Below are positions 53,663 through 61,210 of a DNA stretch of 64,000 nt, piece after piece (within the stretch, counting starts at the first letter, position 1; each line of letters opens with the position of its first letter). The notes under the pieces were generated by a model, which was not told the origin of the DNA, did no database searches, and worked only from the letters and a program-made list of their open reading frames with translations. A program made the position numbers and the translations under genes. This DNA is from Alphaproteobacteria bacterium (GTDB lineage Bacteria; Pseudomonadota; Alphaproteobacteria; UBA7985; JAUIBT01): assembly GCA_030428255.1 (NCBI GenBank), contig JAUIBT010000002.1, positions 1 to 64,000 of the forward strand. The letters run 5' to 3'.

Positions 53663-54453
53663 TTGGCCGTAAAGCCTCCGTCTACCATCAAGACCTGGCC
53701 CGTCACATAGGCACTGGCAGGTGAGCAAAAGAACAACAAGGGGCCGTCGATGTCTTCAGGCTCGCCGTTCCGCCCGATGCAGGTTTGCGCCGCGTTGCGC
53801 GCTGCCCGCTCGGGGTCGCTGAAGACCGGAGCGGTCAGTTCGGTTCGAAAGAAGCCGGGGCCAATGCCATTGACGTTGATCCCGTCACCGGACCAGGCTT
53901 CCGCCATCGCACGGGTGAGCTGGGATATACCGCCCTTGGAGGCACCGTAGGCGAGGCCGCCCGGGAATGCACGCGAAGATTGCAGTGAAGCAAAGGTGAC
54001 GATCCGCCCCCAGCCCCGCGCCTTCATGCCCGCCACCAGATGTTGGCTGAGGAAAAAGGGCGTGGCCAAATTGAGATTGAGCGTCACATCCCAGCCCTCA
54101 GGCGTCACCACATCGGCGGCCTGACGGGTGTTGATGCCAGCTGCGTGAACTAGGATATCCGGCGCCCCAAAAGGCTGCTGAACTTGGTGCGCCAACTCGG
54201 CCAGGCCGTCGCGTTTCGCCAGGTCATAGCTCACGCTGGCCGTCCGGCTGCCCAAAGGCTCGCCCAGCGATGTTGCCACGTCCTGTTGCCAGTCTGCCAA
54301 AGCCTCAGCGCGGCGGGCAACCCCCACCACCCGTGCCCCCGCAGCGGCCAAGATCGATGCCGCGCGCCGACCTAAGCCAGCGCTTGCACCGGTAACGCAA
54401 GCCACCTTGCCGCTGAGGTCCAGAAAGTTGGCAGGACGGGTGGCGTCAAGCAT
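53659..54453 (-). CDS. hpsO: Short-chain dehydrogenase, likely DHPS 2-dehydrogenase HpsO
   Basis: The 264-residue SDR has the cofactor motif VTGASAGLGRRAA, NAG-equivalent HAAGINTRQ, catalytic Tyr and Lys in YGASKGGI, and the C-terminal MVDGGFTAK. SDR enzymes at this place in DHPS clusters (HpsO) interconvert DHPS and its 2-keto form. Exact stereochemistry cannot be read from sequence. The start ATG lies inside the hpsN stop region (8-base overlap) and the stop overlaps hpsP, so hpsN, hpsO and hpsP are translationally coupled. Confidence 0.8.
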   Translation of the reverse strand: MLDATRPANFLDLSGKVACVTGASAGLGRRAASILAAAGARVVGVARRAEALADWQQDVATSLGEPLGSRTASVSYDLAKRDGLAELAHQVQQPFGAPDILVHAAGINTRQAADVVTPEGWDVTLNLNLATPFFLSQHLVAGMKARGWGRIVTFASLQSSRAFPGGLAYGASKGGISQLTRAMAEAWSGDGINVNGIGPGFFRTELTAPVFSDPERAARNAAQTCIGRNGEPEDIDGPLLFFCSPASAYVTGQVLMVDGGFTAK

Positions 54454-55753
54454 CGGCGGTCAGATCAAAGGTTTCGTTCGGGAAGTACTTGGCCAAGCGC
54501 ACGTCCGCAGCACGCGCGTGGCCTTCCATGCCCTCCAAACGAGAGATGCGCGCGGTGGCTTCAGCAACACCTTTAGAGCCTTCGCGAGTCGCGCGTTGCC
54601 AGGTGACGATCTTCATGTACTTATGCACCGACAGGCCGCCGGTGTAGGACGCCGCGCCAGAGGTCGGCAGCACGTGGTTGGTGCCCGCAGCCTTGTCGCC
54701 ATAGGACACAGTGGTCTCCTCGCCCAAGAACAGCGAGCCATAGCAAGACAGGCGGCCCAGCCACCAATCCAGATCCTCGGCCTGCACCGTCAGGTGCTCG
54801 GGCGCGTATTCGTCCGAAGTGGCGGCCATTTCCTCGCGGCCATCGCACAAGATAACCTCGGCGTAGTCGCGCCAGGCATCAGCAGCGTTCTTGCTGTTGG
54901 TTTCGGGCAGATCGGCGATCATGTCGGGCACCAGGGCCATGACATCCTCGGCCAGCTTGCGGTTGTCGGTCACAAGCCAAACCGGCGAGTTGTAGCCATG
55001 CTCAGCCTGGCTCACCAGGTCGGTGGCCACAATGTGCGCATCAGCGCTGGCGTCGGCCAAAATCAAGCTGTCGGTCGGGCCTGCAATCATGTCAATGCCG
55101 ACACGGCCGAACAAAATGCGCTTGGCTTCGGCGACGAACTGGTTGCCGGGACCGACCAGGATGTTGGCCTTGGGCAGGCCGAACAAGCCAAAGGTCATGG
55201 CTGCCACGCCCTGGACTCCGCCCAGCGCCATAATGGTATCAGCGCCGCAAATGTGCGCGGCATAGACGATCGCCGGTGCAATGCCGACACCTGGACGCGG
55301 GGGCGAACAGGCCACGATGTGGCTGCAACCAGCAACCTTGGCTGTGGTGACGGTCATGATCGCGCTGGCGATGTGGCTGTAACGACCACCAGGCACATAG
55401 CAGCCCGCCGCCTCAACGGGGATGGCCTTCTGCCCAGCGATAAAGCCGGGTTGCACCTCAACCTCGATATCCGCAACGGTCGCCTTCTGCGCTTCGGCAA
55501 AGCGGCGCACGTTGTCGTGGGCAAAGCGGATGTCGGCCTTCAGGCGCTCGGGCACCAGGGCGATGGCCGCCTCGATCTCCTCAGGCGTCAAGATGATGTT
55601 GCCCTCGTACTTATCGAACTTGGCCGCATAGGCCAGGGCCGCCGCGTCGCCGCCGGCTTCGATCTCGTTGAGGATGGTGCTGACGATCTCGCTCACGTCG
55701 GACGCACCAGAAGCAGAGGTCAAGCTTGCCTTTTTGAGGTATTCTCTTGGCAT
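54446..55753 (-). CDS. hpsN: Sulfopropanediol 3-dehydrogenase (histidinol-dehydrogenase family)
   Basis: HpsN oxidises (R)-DHPS at C3 in two steps to (R)-sulfolactate. The 435-residue protein has the HisD fold: CYVPGGRYSHIASAIMTVTTAKVAG, GADTIMALGGVQGVAAMTFG, GPGNQFVAEAKR and the zinc site LVSQAEHG plus DEYAPEHL and the late EGMEGHARA His. Histidine synthesis is not indicated by any neighbour. The TRAP transporter upstream and SuyAB downstream point to sulfonate use. TAGGA precedes the ATG by about 8 bases, and dctM ends 10 bases before. Confidence 0.88.
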   Translation of the reverse strand: MPREYLKKASLTSASGASDVSEIVSTILNEIEAGGDAAALAYAAKFDKYEGNIILTPEEIEAAIALVPERLKADIRFAHDNVRRFAEAQKATVADIEVEVQPGFIAGQKAIPVEAAGCYVPGGRYSHIASAIMTVTTAKVAGCSHIVACSPPRPGVGIAPAIVYAAHICGADTIMALGGVQGVAAMTFGLFGLPKANILVGPGNQFVAEAKRILFGRVGIDMIAGPTDSLILADASADAHIVATDLVSQAEHGYNSPVWLVTDNRKLAEDVMALVPDMIADLPETNSKNAADAWRDYAEVILCDGREEMAATSDEYAPEHLTVQAEDLDWWLGRLSCYGSLFLGEETTVSYGDKAAGTNHVLPTSGAASYTGGLSVHKYMKIVTWQRATREGSKGVAEATARISRLEGMEGHARAADVRLAKYFPNETFDLTADA

Positions 55754-55763
55754 AGTATTGTTC

Positions 55764-57095
55764 CTACTTATAAATTTCAGGAAGCAGCGTGGTTGAGATG
55801 GCCGGAATGTAGGCGATCAACAACACAACAAGCAGCATGAAGAAAACAAAGGGTACGGCGCGGCCCGCGATCTTGAGGATCGACTCACCGGTCAAACCGG
55901 ACACCACGAACAGGTTGAGCCCCAGCGGCGGCGTGATGAAGCCAACGCCCAGCGCGGTGATCATCATGATACAAAACTGAATCTCGTTCATACCGATGTT
56001 GTCCGCCAGAGGCTTGAGGATCGGGGCCAAGATCACGATGTTGGGCGTGGTCTCCATGACGCAGCCCGCAGCAATCAAGATGCCGATCATCAACAGGATC
56101 AACAGCGCCGGATTGTCGGTCAGCGAGGTCACGGCAAAGACGAACCCCTGTGGCACGCCCAAAATAGCCAAGGCCTGAGCCAGCGGCAAAGAGAAGGCAA
56201 TAATCGGCAGAATGACGCCATTGACCTTGGCCGAGCTGACCAGCATGGCCGGGAAATCTGACAGCCGCAGCGTGCCCAAAATGAAGCCCAGTATGATGGT
56301 GACGATGACCGCAGTGGCGCCCGCTTCTGTCGGGGTCAACCGGCCCGAGAAGATGCCATAGAAGATGATACCCGGTACGATAAAGGCGTACCAACCCGAG
56401 CGAAAGGCAACCGCAAGCTGGTCCAGCCACTCGGACCAAGACAGCATGCCGCCGCCCTCATAGGCATAAATGCGGTTCATGATCAAATTGGTCACCAGGA
56501 TTGAAATCAGGATCGCAATGCCCGGAATAAGTGCTGCCAGGAACAAGGTCGAAGCAGAGATACCCAGCACCAAACCGATGATGATGTAGGCAATCGAAGG
56601 CGGGATCAGAATGCCAGTACAGGCACCAGCCGCCACCAGGGCACAGGCGTAAGGACGGGGATAGCCGGACTCGACCAGGCGGTCGATGGTCATGCGGCCC
56701 ACCGCAGCAGCGCCCGCAGCGTCCGAGCCCGAAATGGCCGCGAACATGCCGCAAACCAATACGGTCGCAGAGCCAAAGCCACCCTTGGTCCAGCAGGTCA
56801 GAGCCTCGGCCACGTTGAGGAACTTGCGACTGAGGCCGGTCCGCACCAACACGTCGCCGGTCAGGATGAACAGCGGCACCGCGGTCAGCGCGAAGGCGTC
56901 GATGCCATCAAACAGGCTCTCACCCACCAGACCCAAAGGCAACTCGCCGGACATGACCAGCATGGTGATGGCTGCGACGCCAATCGAGGCCCAAATCGGC
57001 ACGGCGAAACTGACCAGAGCGACAAAGAGCATGACAGGGACGTAGAAGTCCCAACCCAATTCAACGGCTTGATTTTGAAGTTGTTGCCAAAGCAT
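55764..57095 (-). CDS. hpsM: TRAP transporter large permease (DctM), DHPS-type
   Basis: The 443-residue membrane protein has about 12 helices and the DctM hallmarks ALTAVPLFILTGDVLVRTGLSRKFLNVAEAL, FAAISGSDAAGAAAVGRM, LVAAGACTGILIPPSIAYIIIG and MITALGVGFITPPLGLNLFVV. It forms the translocation channel, driven by a sodium or proton gradient, with DctQ and DctP. It sits in a small-protein-dctP-dctQ-dctM-hpsNOP order, so the imported compound is likely DHPS. AAGGAG precedes the ATG. Confidence 0.9.
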   Translation of the reverse strand: MLWQQLQNQAVELGWDFYVPVMLFVALVSFAVPIWASIGVAAITMLVMSGELPLGLVGESLFDGIDAFALTAVPLFILTGDVLVRTGLSRKFLNVAEALTCWTKGGFGSATVLVCGMFAAISGSDAAGAAAVGRMTIDRLVESGYPRPYACALVAAGACTGILIPPSIAYIIIGLVLGISASTLFLAALIPGIAILISILVTNLIMNRIYAYEGGGMLSWSEWLDQLAVAFRSGWYAFIVPGIIFYGIFSGRLTPTEAGATAVIVTIILGFILGTLRLSDFPAMLVSSAKVNGVILPIIAFSLPLAQALAILGVPQGFVFAVTSLTDNPALLILLMIGILIAAGCVMETTPNIVILAPILKPLADNIGMNEIQFCIMMITALGVGFITPPLGLNLFVVSGLTGESILKIAGRAVPFVFFMLLVVLLIAYIPAISTTLLPEIYK

Positions 57096-57106
57096 GTCTG
57101 CGCTCC

Positions 57107-57622
57107 TTAATCGAAGAGTTTGTCGCCTTCGTACACGGAGTTACCGCGGCGAAGGTCGCGCAAGTCGCGCAGGAAAGATTGAATGAGGCGGACGATAATC
57201 AGACCAAAACCGGAAGGCACAGCCATAAGGAACCAGACCATGGAAACCCGCAGGCCATGGCTGACAGAGCCAAATTTGAAGGAGACCATTACGGTTTCGA
57301 AAGAGTAAATGATCGCCACAACGGCAACCCCGAACATGACCAAATCGCCAAAAATGTAGAACAGAGCCTTCAGGCGCGGGCTCATGTAGTGCAGCACAAC
57401 GTCGATGCGAATGTGCGCCCGCTCTTTGACCGCCGCAGCGGCTCCGATCCAAGCCAGGTAAATGAAGGAATAGCGCACGATTTCCTCGCCCCAGATCGAC
57501 GAGTAAGCGAAAATCTCGCGCCGAAGCACCTCGACCGCCATGGTCACGACCAGCATGACATAGAAGAGCAGCAAGGCCCATCTTTCGGCGTTTCGGTCCA
57601 GCGCCTTAATAAAATCGTTCAT
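57107..57622 (-). CDS. hpsL: TRAP transporter small permease (DctQ), DHPS-type
   Basis: The 171-residue protein has four hydrophobic segments and the DctQ pattern EVLRREIFAYSSIWGEEIVRYSFIYLAWIGAAAAVKERAHIRIDVV. It supports the large permease in the membrane. ATG 57622 with an upstream GGGTGG is used; an earlier in-frame start would add 26 unlikely residues. It ends 11 bases before dctM. The 193 bases between dctP and this gene contain a stem-loop. Confidence 0.9.
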   Translation of the reverse strand: MNDFIKALDRNAERWALLLFYVMLVVTMAVEVLRREIFAYSSIWGEEIVRYSFIYLAWIGAAAAVKERAHIRIDVVLHYMSPRLKALFYIFGDLVMFGVAVVAIIYSFETVMVSFKFGSVSHGLRVSMVWFLMAVPSGFGLIIVRLIQSFLRDLRDLRRGNSVYEGDKLFD

Positions 57623-57732
57623 CTGCACCACCCTGTTTCGGCAAGCCGTGTCGCTTGCGCAGACTTCACCCCGCTCCAAGGCTGGGCCCAGAAGTTCCAA
57701 GTTTTAACACGTCGGGGAGATTATAGTTTGGT

Positions 57733-57764
57733 GTCCGCTGCTGCGCACAAGGGCAACAGCGGAC
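57733..57764. promoter_or_regulatory. Stem-loop between dctP and dctQ
   Basis: GTCCGCTG and CAGCGGAC form a perfect 8-bp stem around a 16-base loop. T residues follow on the plus strand, while on the minus (sense) strand A residues precede it. It lies in the gap between the binding-protein and permease genes, where a hairpin commonly stabilises the 3-prime end of dctP mRNA or lowers permease expression. Confidence 0.7.
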
Positions 57765-57815
57765 TTTTTGTGTGGCAAAGGGCGGCCAGGATTGATGGCC
57801 TGACCGCCAATGGCC

Positions 57816-58961
57816 TTAGGCGTCGTGAACGTAGAGACGACCCTGGGTGTTGGCAGCGTCCTCAAGGCGGCCAAAGGCCTCCATAGAGCCAGCCAGATCA
57901 ACTTTGAACTGATCCCACTCTGAACGCTGGTAGCCGCCAGCGGCTTGCCACTCAGCCAACTGGTCGTTGGACAGAGAGTGGAACTCAACGCCAGACTTGG
58001 TCAGCTCTGACATAGCAAAGCTGCGCGCAGCTGGGACTTTCGCCAGGTTCTGCTGAGAGGTGATATCACCGGCAAACATGATGCCGTCCTGAACGTCGCT
58101 CGGCAGACCGTTGAACCACTCCAAGTTCATTGAGTAAACCTGGCTGTCGGGAACGGCTTGGGTGAAGGTCACGTGGCTCAGGATGTCCTTAAAGCCAAAG
58201 ACATACAGCGCACCAACAGACGGATCCAGAGCATCAGCAACACCCTGCTTGATCGCAGAAGGAGTCTCGCCCCAAGCAACCGGCGTGGGGTTTGCGCCAA
58301 CCATGCGGTAGTACTGCTGCAGCATTTTAGAGCCAGGTACGCGGAACTTAACGCCGTCCAGATCGCCCGGAGTGATGACTGCATTGCCGCCCTTGCGAAC
58401 CGCAACAACGCGCGGGTCAATCACGACATAGAACAGGGCTTTAAAGCCAGACGCCTCGACCTTGGGGTGAACTTCTTTCGCCCAAGCGTCTGAGCTCACC
58501 AAGTTGGTGAAGCGCTGGTTGGAACCACAGAAGTAAGGCATGTTGATCAGGTCAACCGCGCTTGCGAAAGGCGCGAAGTTTGACAAAGAGTGCTGAGCAG
58601 CTTGGATGGTGCCAGTTTGAACCTTCTGGGCCAATGCACCGCCTGCGCCCAACTGACCGGCAGGAGCCAACTTGACGTAGACTTTGCCGTTGGTGGCGTT
58701 CTGGATGTTTTCCTTCAGGTCCAACTGCATGATGGGATAGCTGCGAGACGCGCCCAAAACGTAGGCGGTTGCGACAGTCATAACGTGATCAGCAGCTTTT
58801 TCGCGCTCTTTTTCCTCTTTGGCAGTCTGGGCCGCAGCCTCAGACGACCACAAGGTGCCAGCGGCGCCTGCGACCATCGCAGCGGTGAAGCTGCCAGCGC
58901 CAGCCAGTTTCAGAAAATTGCGACGCGTTGCTGACGCCGCTTCTTTACGTTCGTTATCCAT
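57816..58961 (-). CDS. hpsK: TRAP transporter solute-binding protein (DctP) with Tat-type signal
   Basis: The 381-residue protein has a twin-arginine signal (TRRNFLKLAG, Arg13-Arg14, then AAMVAGAAGTLWSSEAAA) and a DctP core with YPIMQLDLKENIQNATNGKVYVKLAPAGQLG, DPRVVAVRK and GDLDGVKFRVPGSKMLQQYYRMVGANPTPVAWGETPSAIKQGVADALD. The basic residue before the RVP segment normally binds an anionic group of the ligand, consistent with a sulfonate. GGAGGAG lies before ATG 58961; a frame start 39 codons earlier is rejected. The Tat route suggests export of a folded or dimeric protein. Confidence 0.9.
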   Translation of the reverse strand: MDNERKEAASATRRNFLKLAGAGSFTAAMVAGAAGTLWSSEAAAQTAKEEKEREKAADHVMTVATAYVLGASRSYPIMQLDLKENIQNATNGKVYVKLAPAGQLGAGGALAQKVQTGTIQAAQHSLSNFAPFASAVDLINMPYFCGSNQRFTNLVSSDAWAKEVHPKVEASGFKALFYVVIDPRVVAVRKGGNAVITPGDLDGVKFRVPGSKMLQQYYRMVGANPTPVAWGETPSAIKQGVADALDPSVGALYVFGFKDILSHVTFTQAVPDSQVYSMNLEWFNGLPSDVQDGIMFAGDITSQQNLAKVPAARSFAMSELTKSGVEFHSLSNDQLAEWQAAGGYQRSEWDQFKVDLAGSMEAFGRLEDAANTQGRLYVHDA

Positions 58962-58974
58962 GGTGTCTCCTCCT

Positions 58975-59166
58975 TCAGGATTTCGAATTGTCTTTTGATT
59001 TGCGCGCGGCCTCACGCTTGAGAATTGCCGCAACGAAGGCGAGCGACGCTGCAAACAAGAGCAGCATTTCGCCCACATCGCCTAAGAAAGGTGTTTTGCC
59101 GAACGAGCCCATGGCCACGTTAGCAGCAAAACTTCCGAACAAAATGATCGCCAAAATTAGGTACAT
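58975..59166 (-). CDS. Small two-helix membrane protein leading the TRAP operon
   Basis: The 63-residue product MYLILAIILFGSFAANVAMGS...FLGDVGEMLLLFAASLAFVAAILKREAARKSKDNSKS has two hydrophobic segments (3-19 and 34-49) and a basic tail, so it is probably an inner-membrane hairpin. A strong AGGAAGG site precedes the ATG. Its stop is 13 bases before the dctP start and abuts its ribosome site. Being the first gene after the operators, it belongs to the same transcript. I do not recognise a named family. It could be an extra TRAP-associated subunit, but there is no direct evidence. Confidence 0.7.
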   Translation of the reverse strand: MYLILAIILFGSFAANVAMGSFGKTPFLGDVGEMLLLFAASLAFVAAILKREAARKSKDNSKS

Positions 59167-59180
59167 GTGTGCCTTCCTCT

Positions 59181-59199
59181 ATCACCGTTGAGCGGTGAT
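59181..59199. promoter_or_regulatory. Stem-loop in the leader of the DHPS operon
   Basis: ATCACCG-ttgag-CGGTGAT has perfect 7-bp arms. If transcription starts about 7 bases after the proposed -10 (near 59200), this hairpin would form at the very 5-prime end of the mRNA, 14 bases before the ribosome-site region of the first gene. Confidence 0.65.
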
Positions 59200-59205
59200 T
59201 AGCGT

Positions 59206-59225
59206 CAATGTAAGCGCTTACATTG
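59206..59225. promoter_or_regulatory. LacI-type operator 1 (perfect 20-bp palindrome)
   Basis: The sequence caatgtaagcgcttacattg is a perfect palindrome with the AAGCGCTT centre typical of LacI-family operators. It overlaps the proposed -10 of the DHPS operon promoter and lies 85 bases before the divergent regulator gene. Confidence 0.9.
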
Positions 59226-59235
59226 AAAAATGCAA
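59207..59235 (-). promoter_or_regulatory. Sigma-70-like promoter of the DHPS operon
   Basis: On the minus strand TTGCAT (59235-59230) and TACATT (59212-59207) are separated by 17 bases. The matches to the consensus are partial (three and four of six bases), but the placement across both operators fits a repressed promoter. Confidence 0.5.
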
Positions 59236-59246
59236 GCGCTTACATT
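59229..59246. promoter_or_regulatory. LacI-type operator 2
   Basis: aatgcaagcgcttacatt matches operator 1 with one half-site mismatch. The two centres are 22 bp apart, two helical turns, so two regulator dimers could bind on the same DNA face. It overlaps the proposed -35. Confidence 0.88.
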
Positions 59247-59309
59247 ATGGTTACGATGATTTGTGAGCAGATCATTCCCTCACACGACGTTTTCGAGTAG
59301 ACAGCAACG

Positions 59310-60353
59310 GTGACTACAGAGCCAATTCCGAGCAAAACCACAAGCTTAGCGCCGACACTCGCGGACGTTGCGCGTTCTGCTGGAGTATCCACGGCGACGG
59401 TTTCACGCTGTCTCAATTCGCCCAGCCAAGTCGTCCCTGCCACCCGCGAGCGGGTTTTGGCCGCCGTGAAGGAGCTGGGTTATGCGCCGAACTTCAGCGC
59501 TCGTGCGCTGGCGGCCAAGCGCACCTTTACCATTGGTGCCGTACTGCCGACTATGGAAAATGCTATATTTGCCAGGGGCATACAGGCCTTTCAGGAAGAG
59601 TTGCACGACCTTGGCTACACCCTGCTGGTCGCCAGCTCCCTGTATCAGAGCCATGTCGAAGAAGAGCAGATTCGCACGCTGGTTGCGCGCGGAGCCGACG
59701 CGCTTTTGCTGATTGGCTACCACCGTGACGCCAGCGTCTATCGCTTCTTGGAAAAACGTGGCGTGCCCTTCATGATCGCTTGGGCCTATAAGCCAGGCGA
59801 ACCGCGAGCCGCCGTTGGCTTTGACAATGTGGCCGCCATGACTGCCTTGGCCCGCACAGCAATCGAACAAGGCCACCAGCGAATCGGCTGCATCACCGCC
59901 GAGCAAGCTGGCAACGACCGGGCGCGCGACCGCGTACTGGGGATTCGTGCTGCCATGCAGAGCTGTGGGCTCGATCCGCAGGATTTGGCTCTGGTCGAAA
60001 CCACCTACTCCATCGATAAGGGTGTGCAGGCGCTTGAAGAACTGATGCAGCGCGCCGAGCCGCCGACCTTGGTGATGTGCGGCAACGACGTGCTGGCGGC
60101 AGGCGCTCTCATGGCCGCCAGGGATTTGGGGCTACGCGTACCCCAGGACCTGTCGATCACCGGGTTTGACGACATCGAGCTCGCAAAGCTGGTTGATCCG
60201 CCTTTGACCACCGTACACGTGCCGCATCGCGACATGGGGCGCCGCGCCGCGCGAGCGCTGGTGGACATGATCCAAGACAGCAGCCAGCCGCAAGCCATCA
60301 ACCTGGACACCTACTTGTGCCTGCGCGGGACGCTGGCGCCTCCACGCGACTAG
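59310..60353 (+). CDS. LacI-family transcriptional regulator of the DHPS cluster
   Basis: The 347-residue protein has a LacI helix-turn-helix with hinge helix (PTLADVARSAGVSTATVSRCLNSPSQVVPATRERVLAAVKELGYAPNFSARALAAKRT) and a periplasmic-binding-protein-like core (TIGAVLPTMENAIFARGIQAFQEEL...PSLVMCGNDVLAAGALMAARDLGLRVPQDLSITGFDDIELA is the usual form of the last part, here with T for S). It is divergent from the TRAP operon and faces two AAGCGCTT palindromes, so it most likely represses that operon until a DHPS-derived ligand binds. Start is GTG 59310 with no strong ribosome site. Confidence 0.9.
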   Translation: MTTEPIPSKTTSLAPTLADVARSAGVSTATVSRCLNSPSQVVPATRERVLAAVKELGYAPNFSARALAAKRTFTIGAVLPTMENAIFARGIQAFQEELHDLGYTLLVASSLYQSHVEEEQIRTLVARGADALLLIGYHRDASVYRFLEKRGVPFMIAWAYKPGEPRAAVGFDNVAAMTALARTAIEQGHQRIGCITAEQAGNDRARDRVLGIRAAMQSCGLDPQDLALVETTYSIDKGVQALEELMQRAEPPTLVMCGNDVLAAGALMAARDLGLRVPQDLSITGFDDIELAKLVDPPLTTVHVPHRDMGRRAARALVDMIQDSSQPQAINLDTYLCLRGTLAPPRD

Positions 60354-60359
60354 CGACGT

Positions 60360-61208
60360 TTAACGCATGAACTGCGGGCGATAGCGAACCCGGCGCCGCT
60401 CGCCCGGCGCGATGTGCCGATTGAGATAGGCATTCACCGTTCCAAACAAGGCGATCAGGATCAAGGTCACCAGGATGAACCAGCCCGCTGCGATCGGGTA
60501 AGCAACGAAGGGGTTGAAGGTCTTTTCCGCAAAATAGTTGGCGTAATACAGCGCATCACCGCTCTGCCGCCAGGTCGGAAAGCTGGAGAAGAACACCAGC
60601 GTTGTCGCGTGGAACAGGAAAATCGCCTCGTTGGTGTAGGCAGGCCAAGCCAAGCGCAGCAACGTCGGCCACACCACGCGCCGAAAGCGGGCAACCGGCG
60701 GCAGGCCATAGGCCTTTGCAGCCTCGACATCGCCATGTGGCACAGAACGCAAAGCGCCATAGAAGATCTCGGCAGCGTAGGCCGAGGTGTTGAGGACCAA
60801 AACGATCAAGGCGCCAAGCCAGGCTTTGGTAAACCAGCGCGTCGAAAAGCCCAGCTCCAACGAGCCCAAAGTCAAGCTGGCGTCTATCTTGGGCAAGGAA
60901 ACCAGCACCGCATAGACAAAGAAGAACTGAATAAACAGCGGCGAGCCGCGAAAGATGAACACGAATCCCGCCGCAGGCTGGCGCAACCAGGGTTGGTCGC
61001 TGGACTTCATCAGCCCTAGGGCCGTAGCGATAAAGAAGCCAATGGCCAGCGCCAAAACTGCAAAATAGAGGTTCCAGATCAAGCCCGAGCCGATCAAGAT
61101 CACCTGCTCGCAAAGGGTAATTTCATCGCCTTTTGGCAAGGCGCGCTGGCCCATGCCAAGCGATCGCAGACCGTATGCGCCAAGCGCCTCCATACACGTC
61201 ATGGCCAT
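60360..61208 (-). CDS. Polar amino acid ABC transporter permease (HisM type)
   Basis: The 282-residue membrane protein has the family block FRGSPLFIQFFFVYAVL and the coupling motif SAYAAEIFYGALRSVPHGDVEAAKAYGLPPVARFRRVVWPTLLRLAWPAYTNEAIFLFHATTL (EAA loop). It forms the channel with the neighbouring permease. The 3-prime end is only 6 bases from the convergent LacI gene. Together with the next three genes it forms an ATPase-SBP-permease-permease set for an amino acid such as arginine, lysine, histidine or an opine. Confidence 0.9.
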   Translation of the reverse strand: MAMTCMEALGAYGLRSLGMGQRALPKGDEITLCEQVILIGSGLIWNLYFAVLALAIGFFIATALGLMKSSDQPWLRQPAAGFVFIFRGSPLFIQFFFVYAVLVSLPKIDASLTLGSLELGFSTRWFTKAWLGALIVLVLNTSAYAAEIFYGALRSVPHGDVEAAKAYGLPPVARFRRVVWPTLLRLAWPAYTNEAIFLFHATTLVFFSSFPTWRQSGDALYYANYFAEKTFNPFVAYPIAAGWFILVTLILIALFGTVNAYLNRHIAPGERRRVRYRPQFMR

Positions 61209-61210
61209 GG

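Noticed and set aside
54407-55840. Long plus-strand frame opposite hpsN
   Set aside because: It is the antisense shadow of hpsN, which has a full HisD-family sequence and a ribosome site.
57733-57764. Terminator ending the dctP transcript
   Set aside because: On the sense (minus) strand the hairpin is preceded by A and followed by ACCAAAC, not by a T run, so a stabilising or attenuating hairpin is more likely.
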